This document shows, piece by piece, positions 5,599 through 11,123 of a stretch of DNA of 11,123 nucleotides. The stretch lies in assembly GCA_005777205.1 (NCBI GenBank), contig SXNB01000250.1, positions 1 through 11,123 on the forward strand. Direction: 5' to 3'. How positions within the stretch are numbered: the stretch's first letter is position 1; every line of letters begins with the position of its first letter. The notes beneath the pieces were generated by a model. The model was not told where the DNA came from. It saw nothing but the letters and a program-made list of their open reading frames with translations, and did no database searches. Made by a program: the position numbers and the translations under genes. The stretch is from Burkholderiales bacterium. Lineage in GTDB: Bacteria > Pseudomonadota > Gammaproteobacteria > Burkholderiales > SG8-39.

Positions 5599-7502
5599 GC
5601 CGCCACCGCTCCGCGATTGGCGAGCGCGGCGCGGCGGCTGCGACGCAGCATCGCCACCAGAAGGCCGGCCAGCGCCACCAGCAGCGGCATCAGCGCGATG
5701 TTCGCCACCTTGGTCCAGAACACGAGGCTCTCGGCGTCCTGGCGCAGGTTCTTGCGCAGTTCCTTCAACTCGGCTTGCGTGCGCGTGGCGGTCTTGCGCA
5801 GGTTCTCGATCTCCGCCTGCTGCTCAGGCGACAGGATCTGGGCGGAGCCCTTGGATTGCGCCGCGGGGCCGCGCGCCTTCTGCAGCTCCTGCAGCTTTTC
5901 AAGGGTCTTCTGGCGCTCGTCCTCCAGCGCCTTCAGGCGGCCGAAGTACTGCTTCTGCGCCTCGGCCTCCATCTGGCGCACCACGGTGAGGGGGCGGAAA
6001 GCGGAGGCGCGGCTCTGCAGCGAGATCAACGCGTCGCCCGAGGCCACCTGCTCCACCAGGCTCTGCACGAAGGCGAGGTTTCCGTTGGACGGCACGATGA
6101 TCCGGCGCCCGAAGACTTCCTGGATGTCCACCGCGGCGCCATCGTGCAGCATGTCCACGTCCGCGACCAGCACCACCGAATTCTCGGCGCCGCCTTGAGC
6201 GAGGTGCGCAGGCCCGGCGGGCGCGTCCTTCTTCGCGTCCTTCGCCGCCGGCGCGCCCTCCTTCGGCTTGCCCTCGGGGAAGGCGCTCTTGAACTTCCCC
6301 GTCAGGCGCATCGCGAGCGGGCGCGCCTTGTCCTCCGGCTGGAAGCCCTTCAGTGCAGCCTCGCCGGACACCGTGGCCACCACGTTGTCCACCAGCATGG
6401 AATTGGGCGAGCTCTTGACCAGTTCGGTGACCTTGAGGCCCTCGACGGGCTTGACGTCGAACGCACCACCGAAGGCGTACAGCAGGGTCTCGATCTGGCT
6501 GGTAGCAACGTCGTCGCGGTTGAATGCGGTGCGATTGAGCGTCAACACGGTCGGCGTCAGGCGGGTGCCGCCGCCCGAGGCGTAGACCACGTCGGCAAGC
6601 ACCTTGCCTGGGTTCATCTCAACGCCCCAGGCTTTAAAGAGCCTGGGCAGGTTGGAGGTGGAGCCGCCGGCACTTGCCCCCGGCATCGGACTGGGCTGCT
6701 GGTCGAAATAGGTGTAGGGATCGACGAAGGCGATCAGCTTGCCGCCGCGCATGACGAACTGGTCGAGCACAAACTCAACCGACTCGGGCACGTCGCGCGG
6801 GTGGATCAGCAGCAATACGTTGATGTCCTTGTCGATCGACTCGGACATCATGTTCACTTCCTTGACGTTGAAGTCGCGCTTCAACTCGTTGGCGAGCACC
6901 CAGGGCTCGGAGCTCTGCCGCGTCATCGGGTTGAAGCGCTCGCCCAGCACCGGCAATCCCGACATGATGCCGAGGGTCGGCCGCTCCGCGGAGCCGACGC
7001 GCGCGATGGCGCGCGCGAGGTCGTACTCCAGCAGCCGCTCGCGCTGCGGCGAGACCGCGGCAAGGACCTGCTTGCGGTCCAGCTGCGTCACCGCCACGCC
7101 GAGGTAGAACTGCTCGCCCGAGGGGAGCTGCTGCGCCTCGATGCCGTCCAGTTGCGCGGCCCCTTCCTCATCGCTGTCCGGTCGCGGGTTGTACTTCTCG
7201 ATCACCAGGTTGGTGCCGGCCACCGACTTGAACTCGCGCGCCATGTCGTCCACGCGCTGGGCGAAGCTGCGCAGCTGCACCGGCATGGCTTGCTCGCCCT
7301 GCGAGACGTACAGCTTCAGCTTCACCGGCGCCTGCAGGCCGCGCAGCATCTTCTTGGTGCCGTCGGACAGCGTGTACAGGTTGCCGTCAGTGAGGTCGGC
7401 GCGCACCGCCGCCACCGAGGCGAGGTAGTTGACCGACACCAGGATCAGGAACAGCGCCGCCAGGCCGACGGCGGAATACAGCAAGGCTTCGTTCTTCTTC
7501 AT
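5595..7502 (-). CDS. GldG-like ABC-associated membrane protein (ABC_transp_aux domain)
   Basis: 635 residues. ATG 7502 is preceded by AGGGA about 7 bases away and lies 10 bp past the permease stop. A transmembrane helix at about 8-30 is followed by the family signature RADLTDGNLYTLSDGTKKMLRGL (34-56). A large periplasmic region with a Rossmann-like GATase1/ThuA-type fold follows: LGIMSGLPVLGERF, a segment ending in INVLLLIHPRDVPES, then FVMRGGKLIAFVDPYTYFD. An Ala/Lys-rich linker (KEGAPAAKDAKKDAPAG) interrupts it, then VVLVADVDMLHD and FGRRIIVPSNGN appear. Residues about 520-592 are rich in E, K, Q and L and look like a coiled coil. A second helix at about 599-620 re-enters the membrane and ends in a basic cytoplasmic tail. 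GldG is named for gliding in Flavobacterium, but homologues sit in ABC operons of many non-gliding bacteria. It probably works with the adjacent permease and ATPase as an extracytoplasmic partner. Confidence 0.9.
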   Translation of the reverse strand: MKKNEALLYSAVGLAALFLILVSVNYLASVAAVRADLTDGNLYTLSDGTKKMLRGLQAPVKLKLYVSQGEQAMPVQLRSFAQRVDDMAREFKSVAGTNLVIEKYNPRPDSDEEGAAQLDGIEAQQLPSGEQFYLGVAVTQLDRKQVLAAVSPQRERLLEYDLARAIARVGSAERPTLGIMSGLPVLGERFNPMTRQSSEPWVLANELKRDFNVKEVNMMSESIDKDINVLLLIHPRDVPESVEFVLDQFVMRGGKLIAFVDPYTYFDQQPSPMPGASAGGSTSNLPRLFKAWGVEMNPGKVLADVVYASGGGTRLTPTVLTLNRTAFNRDDVATSQIETLLYAFGGAFDVKPVEGLKVTELVKSSPNSMLVDNVVATVSGEAALKGFQPEDKARPLAMRLTGKFKSAFPEGKPKEGAPAAKDAKKDAPAGPAHLAQGGAENSVVLVADVDMLHDGAAVDIQEVFGRRIIVPSNGNLAFVQSLVEQVASGDALISLQSRASAFRPLTVVRQMEAEAQKQYFGRLKALEDERQKTLEKLQELQKARGPAAQSKGSAQILSPEQQAEIENLRKTATRTQAELKELRKNLRQDAESLVFWTKVANIALMPLLVALAGLLVAMLRRSRRAALANRGAVAA

Positions 7503-7512
7503 GGTTCGATCC

Positions 7513-8247
7513 CTAGCCGGCGCGGTGGCCGCGGATGATGGCCCCGGTGGCGAACAGCGCGAAGCCGATCACCGACAGAAAGAACAGCAGGTCGCGGCTG
7601 TCGATGACGCCTTTCTGGAAGCCATCGAAATGGGTCATGACGGAGAACGCCGCCACCGTGTCGATGAACGCCGGGCTCGCCCAGCGCACCATCAGGTCGG
7701 TCACCGGGTTGAAGCCGACCAGGATCAGGAACAGGCAGACCACCACAGACAGGATGAAGGCGACGACCTGGTTGCGCGTCATCGCGGAAGTCATGCAGCT
7801 GATGGCCAGGTAGGCGCCCGCCAGCAGCAGGCTGCCGACGTAGCCGGTAAAGATGACCCCGTTGTCCGGATCGCCTAGCACGTTCGCGGTGATGATCACC
7901 GGGAAGGTGAGCGCCAGCGCCAGGGCTAGGAACAGCCACGAGGCGAGGAACTTGCCGATGATCGCCTGCGCCGTGGTGACCGGCATCGTCAGCAACAGCT
8001 CGATGGTGCCGGCGCGGCGCTCCTCGGACCACAGGCGCATGCCCACGGCGGGTACCAGGATCAGGTACAGCCAGGGATGCCACGCGAAGAAGGCGGCAAG
8101 GCCGGCTTCGCCGCGCTCGAAGAAGGCGCCGGCGGTGAAGGTGAAAAAGCCCGCGAGCAGAAGGAAGATGACGAGGAAGACGTACGCGACCGGGGAGGTG
8201 AAGTAGCCCCCGAGTTCGCGCTTGGCGATGGTCCAGACCAGGTTCAT
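7513..8247 (-). CDS. ABC-2 type transporter permease, GldF-like
   Basis: 244 residues from ATG 8247, 4 bp after the ATPase stop, with AGAGGA a little far upstream (about 12 bases), which suggests coupled translation. Six hydrophobic segments lie at roughly 20-42, 55-72, 99-122, 134-156, 160-179 and 218-238, the usual ABC-2 topology. After helix 2 comes RLWSEERRAGTIELLLTMPVT (71-91), the conserved cytoplasmic coupling segment of ABC-2 permeases. FSVMTHFDGFQKGVID (201-216) before the last helix is characteristic of the GldF/YhaP-like group. It is expected to pair with the ATPase encoded upstream as a homodimer in the inner membrane. The substrate is unknown. Confidence 0.93.
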   Translation of the reverse strand: MNLVWTIAKRELGGYFTSPVAYVFLVIFLLLAGFFTFTAGAFFERGEAGLAAFFAWHPWLYLILVPAVGMRLWSEERRAGTIELLLTMPVTTAQAIIGKFLASWLFLALALALTFPVIITANVLGDPDNGVIFTGYVGSLLLAGAYLAISCMTSAMTRNQVVAFILSVVVCLFLILVGFNPVTDLMVRWASPAFIDTVAAFSVMTHFDGFQKGVIDSRDLLFFLSVIGFALFATGAIIRGHRAG

Positions 8248-8251
8248 GGCG

Positions 8252-9178
8252 TTACCCGTTCCTCTTCACGGTGTCGGGGAGCGTGATGCGGCGGAAGACC
8301 TCGTCCAGGTGGCCCTCCTCGGTGCGCAGCGCGTCCAGCTTCCAGCCCTCGTGGTCGGCCAGCGCCACGATGGCGCGCGTCAGCTCGGCAGAGGCAGTTT
8401 TGTCGGCCGGGTAGACGCGGAACGAGCCGTTCAGCTTCTCCACGCGGCCCAGCGTCGCCAGCTTTTCCTCGCTTGCGCCCTGCGCGTGCAGGGTGACCGC
8501 GCCGGCGACGTCGGACAGGGCGCGCAATTCACCGGGGGTGCCGTTGGCGACGATGCGTCCACGGTCGATGATGATGGCGCGGCTGCAGGCGGCGTCCACT
8601 TCCTCCAGGATGTGGGTCGAGAACACCACCGCCTTGGTCTTGCCCAGTTCGCGGATCAGGTTGCGGACTTCGTGCTTCTGGTTCGGGTCCAGGCCGTCGG
8701 TGGGCTCGTCCAGCACCAGCACCTCCGGGTCGTGGATCAGCGCCTGCGCCAGGCAAGTCCTGTGCTTGTAGCCCTTGGACAGGGTGTCGATGGATTGGTC
8801 GAGGACCGATTCCAGGAAGCAGCGCTCGACCACGCGCGCCAGTGCTTTCTTACGCGCTGGGGCATCCATGCCGCGCATCTCGGCGCAGAATTCGAGGAAC
8901 CCGCGCACCGTCATGTCCGGGTAGGAGGCGGCGTTCTCCGGCAGGTAGCCGATCAGGCGCTTGGCCTCGAGCGGCGACTCCGTCACGTCATGGCCGCCTA
9001 CCGTCACCTTGCCCGCCGAGGGCGGGTAGAAGCCGGTGATCATGCGCATAGTGGTGGATTTGCCGGCGCCGTTGGGCCCCAGGAAGCCAAGCACTTCGCC
9101 GCGCTCCACGCTGAACGAAACCCCGTCCACCGCGCGCTTGGGGCCAAACGTCTTCACCAGATTGTCGATGCGTATCAT
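8252..9178 (-). CDS. ABC transporter ATP-binding protein, GldA/CcmA-like
   Basis: 308 residues from ATG 9178, first gene of the operon. I see no strong Shine-Dalgarno, so a leader feature or another start is possible, although MIRIDNLVKTFG is a typical N-terminus. Walker A is GPNGAGKST (34-42). The Q-loop region reads GYLPEN with Glu where many ABC proteins have Gln, as is usual in this subfamily. The signature is LSKGYKHR (133-140) instead of LSGGQ, also seen in GldA-type ATPases. Walker B is VLVLDEP with catalytic E158, the D-loop is GLDP, and the H-loop His is H189 (STHILEE). Residues from about 220 onward form the C-terminal extension (VTLHAQGASEEKL..., ending HLDEVFRRITL) found in exporter-type ATPases of this group. 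It energises the permease encoded 4 bp downstream. Confidence 0.95.
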   Translation of the reverse strand: MIRIDNLVKTFGPKRAVDGVSFSVERGEVLGFLGPNGAGKSTTMRMITGFYPPSAGKVTVGGHDVTESPLEAKRLIGYLPENAASYPDMTVRGFLEFCAEMRGMDAPARKKALARVVERCFLESVLDQSIDTLSKGYKHRTCLAQALIHDPEVLVLDEPTDGLDPNQKHEVRNLIRELGKTKAVVFSTHILEEVDAACSRAIIIDRGRIVANGTPGELRALSDVAGAVTLHAQGASEEKLATLGRVEKLNGSFRVYPADKTASAELTRAIVALADHEGWKLDALRTEEGHLDEVFRRITLPDTVKRNG

Positions 9179-9306
9179 GGGTTTGGGCGACCGTTGGTCG
9201 AGCCGTAGGCGCCGTTATGGGCAGGCCGCCGGAAGTTCAAGGGGGCTCATTATGGCCGAAAACCGGCCTGAGGCTTGTATAGAATAAGCGAAATACGGGA
9301 GGGTCA
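9179..9306. promoter_or_regulatory. Divergent intergenic region between the Gld-like ABC operon and the tctCBA operon
   Basis: About 128 bp with promoters expected in both directions. Plus strand: overlapping TATAGA/TAGAAT boxes at 9278-9285 lie about 22 bases before the tctC start codon, but no convincing -35 is seen at 17 bases. A small hairpin, GGCCG-AAAAC-CGGCC (9254-9268), sits just upstream of this box and could be an operator half-site pair. GGGAGGG ends just before the GTG at 9307 and is the tctC ribosome-binding site. For the minus-strand operon I see no clear promoter motif. Confidence 0.3.
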
Positions 9307-10242
9307 GTGAAGTTCGCAATCGCATTGACTATGGCGCTTTTCAGTATCGGTGCTGCGGCGCAACCCAGTCTGAAAATGATGATCCCGGCCAACCCGGGGG
9401 GCGGCTGGGACCAGACCGGCCGTAACCTGGCCGCCGCGATGCAGGGGGCGAAGCTCGTCTCCGGCGTCCAGTTCGAGAACAAGGGCGGCGCCGCCGGCAT
9501 CATTGGCCTGGCGCAGTTCGCCAACCAGGCCAAGGGCGACCCCAACGCCGTGATGATCGGCGGCATGGTGATGGTGGGCGGCATTATCCTCGGCAAGTCT
9601 CAGGTGAACCTGTCGCAGGTGACGCCGATCGCGCGCCTCACCAGCGAATGGGAAATCGTCGTGGGGCCGGCGAATTCGCCGCTCAAGACCATGGCCGACC
9701 TGGTGAGGATGCTCAAGGCCGATCCGGGCAAAGTGTCCTGGGGCGGCGGCTCGGCGGGCGGCACTGACCACATCCTGGCGGGTCTCATCGCCAAGGCGGT
9801 GGGCGTGGACGCGGTCAAGGTGAACTACGTGCCCTACAAGGGCGGCGGCGAGGCCATTGCGGCGATTCTGGGTGGCCATGTCACCGTGGGCGTTTCGGGG
9901 ATCGGGGAGTTCGCCGAGCACGTCAAGTCCGGGAAGATGCGGGCGCTCGCGCAATCGGGCCCCTCGAAGCTGGACGGCATTCCTGCGCTCAAGGAACTGG
10001 CCATCGACGTGGAACTGGGCAACTGGCGCGGCATCTTCGGCGCCCCCGGGATCACGCCGCAGCAGCGCGACGCACTGGTGAAGCTGGTCAGGGACGCCAC
10101 AGAGACGCCGGCCTGGCAGGCGACGCTGGCCAAATTGGGCTGGACCGGGTGGTTCCTGGGTGGCGACGCCTACGCCAAGTTCATCGATGAGGACATCAAG
10201 CGCGTCGGCGGGATTATCGAGTCGCTTGGCCTGAAAAAGTAA
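9307..10242 (+). CDS. tctC: Tripartite tricarboxylate transporter periplasmic receptor (TctC/Bug family)
   Basis: 311 residues with a GTG start at 9307 and GGAGGG 4-5 bases upstream. A signal peptide covers about 1-18 (IALTMALFSIGAAAQ). Ligand-loop motifs are ANPGGGWDQTGR (28-39), ENKGGAAG (57-64), GGGSAGGTDH (146-155) and VNYVPYKGGGEA (172-183). The GGGWD loop is the form found in TctC proteins encoded together with tctB and tctA, unlike the GFGPASSTD loop of the orphan receptor at the left of the window. It should capture a di- or tricarboxylate in the periplasm and hand it to TctAB. tctB starts 19 bp downstream. Substrate identity cannot be deduced; citrate is only the family prototype. 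Confidence 0.94.
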   Translation: MKFAIALTMALFSIGAAAQPSLKMMIPANPGGGWDQTGRNLAAAMQGAKLVSGVQFENKGGAAGIIGLAQFANQAKGDPNAVMIGGMVMVGGIILGKSQVNLSQVTPIARLTSEWEIVVGPANSPLKTMADLVRMLKADPGKVSWGGGSAGGTDHILAGLIAKAVGVDAVKVNYVPYKGGGEAIAAILGGHVTVGVSGIGEFAEHVKSGKMRALAQSGPSKLDGIPALKELAIDVELGNWRGIFGAPGITPQQRDALVKLVRDATETPAWQATLAKLGWTGWFLGGDAYAKFIDEDIKRVGGIIESLGLKK

Positions 10243-10261
10243 AAAGGCGGCGCGAAGCCCC

Positions 10262-10762
10262 ATGCGCCGCAGCGCGTCGGAGGTCGCCCTCTCGCTGGGT
10301 CTGCTGGCGCTGGGTGCCGGTGTCGCTGGCCTCACCGCGACGCTTCCTTCTGAAGGCGGCTATGCCGGCATAGGCCCCAACTTCATTCCCGGCGTGGTCG
10401 GGGCCGGGATCATCCTGCTGGGCCTGTGGCTTGTCTTCGAAGCCTTTACCGGCGGTTGGCGCAACGCCGTGCCCGATGACGCCGCCGCGCGCGGCGAGCA
10501 CGCGTTCCACGGCGCCGGGTTCGCCTGGATCAGCGCCGGACTGTTCATCCACATGGCGCTGATCGGCTGGGCGGGGTTCGTGGTCGCGGGCGTAATCCTG
10601 TTCGCCTGTGTCGCGCGAGGCTTCGGCAGCGCGCGCGTTGCGCGCGACCTGGGATTTGGCCTGGTGCTGTCCATCGCGATTTACGCCTTCTTCGTCAAGC
10701 TGCTGAACGTCAACCTGCCCGCAGGGTGGCTCGCGCCGCTGCTGGGCACCGCGGGGGTCTAG
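10262..10762 (+). CDS. tctB: Tripartite tricarboxylate transporter small membrane subunit TctB
   Basis: 166 residues from ATG 10262, 19 bp after tctC. Its Shine-Dalgarno is weak (GGCGGCG region), so it may be partly coupled to tctC. Hydrophobic segments lie at about 8-27, 40-61, 86-102, 104-119 and 130-150, within the TctB range of four to five. The loop YAGIGPNFIPGVVG (34-47) corresponds to the family's GPGFFP segment between the first two helices, with Asn and Ile replacing the usual Gly and Phe. TctB is the small, poorly conserved integral subunit that works with TctA in Na+- or H+-coupled uptake. The tctA start lies 3 bp after its stop. Confidence 0.9.
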   Translation: MRRSASEVALSLGLLALGAGVAGLTATLPSEGGYAGIGPNFIPGVVGAGIILLGLWLVFEAFTGGWRNAVPDDAAARGEHAFHGAGFAWISAGLFIHMALIGWAGFVVAGVILFACVARGFGSARVARDLGFGLVLSIAIYAFFVKLLNVNLPAGWLAPLLGTAGV

Positions 10763-10765
10763 GCG

Positions 10766-11123
10766 ATGGAAGCCTTCGAGGCGCTGCTCGCGGGATTCGG
10801 CGTCGCATTGAAGCCCATCAATCTGCTTTGGGGGTTCATCGGCGTCACGCTGGGCACCTTCGTCGGCGTGCTGCCGGGCGTTGGGCCCGCGCTCACGGTG
10901 GCAATGCTGCTGCCGCTGACCGCGAAGCTGGACCCCACCGGCGCGCTCATCATGTTCGCCGGCATTTATTACGGCGCCATGTTCGGCGGCTCCACCACCA
11001 CCATCCTGCTCAACACGCCCGGCGAGTCTGCGTCCATCGCCACCGCGCTGGAGGGCAACCGCATGGCCAAAGCGGGCCGCGCAGGGCCGGCACTCGCCAC
11101 CGCCGCGATCGGCTCGTTCGTCG
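10766..11123 (+). CDS. tctA: Tripartite tricarboxylate transporter large membrane subunit TctA, N-terminal part (runs off the right edge)
   Basis: The first 119 codons of a protein that is normally about 500 residues, from ATG 10766, which lies 3 bp past the tctB stop. The segment GTFVGVLPGVGPALTVAML (30-48) carries the conserved LPG-G motif of TctA. IYYGAMFGGSTTTILLNTPG (68-87) followed by ESASIATALEGNRMAK is the most conserved family signature. TctA is the main transport subunit with about 12 helices in the inner membrane. Together with the two upstream genes this makes a standard tctC-tctB-tctA order. The remainder lies outside the window. Confidence 0.95.
   Translation, partial: MEAFEALLAGFGVALKPINLLWGFIGVTLGTFVGVLPGVGPALTVAMLLPLTAKLDPTGALIMFAGIYYGAMFGGSTTTILLNTPGESASIATALEGNRMAKAGRAGPALATAAIGSFV

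Noticed and set aside
5487..7538. Plus-strand open frame of 683 codons, the longest in the window
   Set aside because: It is fully antisense to the GldG-like gene, the product is rich in His, Arg, Gln and Leu without domains, and the opposite strand has strong start signals and motifs.
8222..9208. Plus-strand open frame of 328 codons
   Set aside because: It is antisense to the ABC ATPase gene, whose Walker and signature motifs are unmistakable.
9254..9268. Hairpin GGCCG-AAAAC-CGGCC upstream of tctC considered as a riboswitch or terminator
   Set aside because: The stem is only 5 bp with no T-run or further structure, and it probably lies upstream of the transcription start; it was kept only as a note in the intergenic feature.
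9304..10335. Minus-strand open frame of 343 codons
   Set aside because: It is antisense to tctC and the start of tctB, with Arg/His-rich composition and no family motif.
1..11123. CRISPR arrays, tRNA or rRNA genes, insertion sequences, phage or defence genes
   Set aside because: I saw no regularly spaced repeats, tRNA cloverleaf, transposase motifs with terminal repeats, or phage/defence protein motifs on either strand.

Overview
The window is about 11.1 kb of GC-rich DNA with tightly packed, well-formed genes. It contains two Bug/TctC-type periplasmic receptors, one of them beside tctB and tctA, together with a GntR/FCD regulator and sugar-acid-type enzymes. That mix is typical of soil or freshwater Betaproteobacteria, most likely Burkholderiales. 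This placement rests on gene content and base composition, not on a marker gene.

Left part, minus strand (1-2122): an orphan Bug/TctC receptor, a GntR-family FCD-domain regulator and the first 101 codons of an SMP-30/gluconolactonase-like protein run in the same direction and probably form one catabolic transcription unit. A divergent promoter region of about 143 bp (2123-2265) separates it from plus-strand genes: an OsmC/Ohr-like protein and a secreted metallo-beta-lactamase-fold protein. The latter gene is broken at its 3' end near 3388. Right after the break, on the minus strand, lies a short remnant that resembles a short-chain dehydrogenase (SDR) with its catalytic segment missing. A uronate-dehydrogenase-like NAD(P)-dependent gene (3646-4473) follows. 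Its stop codon abuts a perfect 30-bp palindrome, which sits between convergent genes.

Middle part, minus strand (9178 down to 4531): a compact four-gene operon encodes an ABC ATPase, an ABC-2 type permease, a GldG-like membrane-anchored protein and a DUF4340 protein. The genes are 4 bp apart, 10 bp apart, and overlapping by 4 bp. This is the Gld-like ABC module found in many non-gliding bacteria. Its substrate is not known to me.

Right part, plus strand (9307-11123): a complete-looking start of a tripartite tricarboxylate transporter (TTT) operon in the order tctC, tctB, tctA. The tctA gene runs off the window. It is divergent from the ABC operon across a region of about 128 bp.

Overall this is ordinary catabolic and transport DNA with one scarred junction (about 3388-3645) and one striking palindrome (4474-4503). 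I saw no mobile element, CRISPR array, tRNA or rRNA. The least understood intact system is the Gld-like ABC operon.
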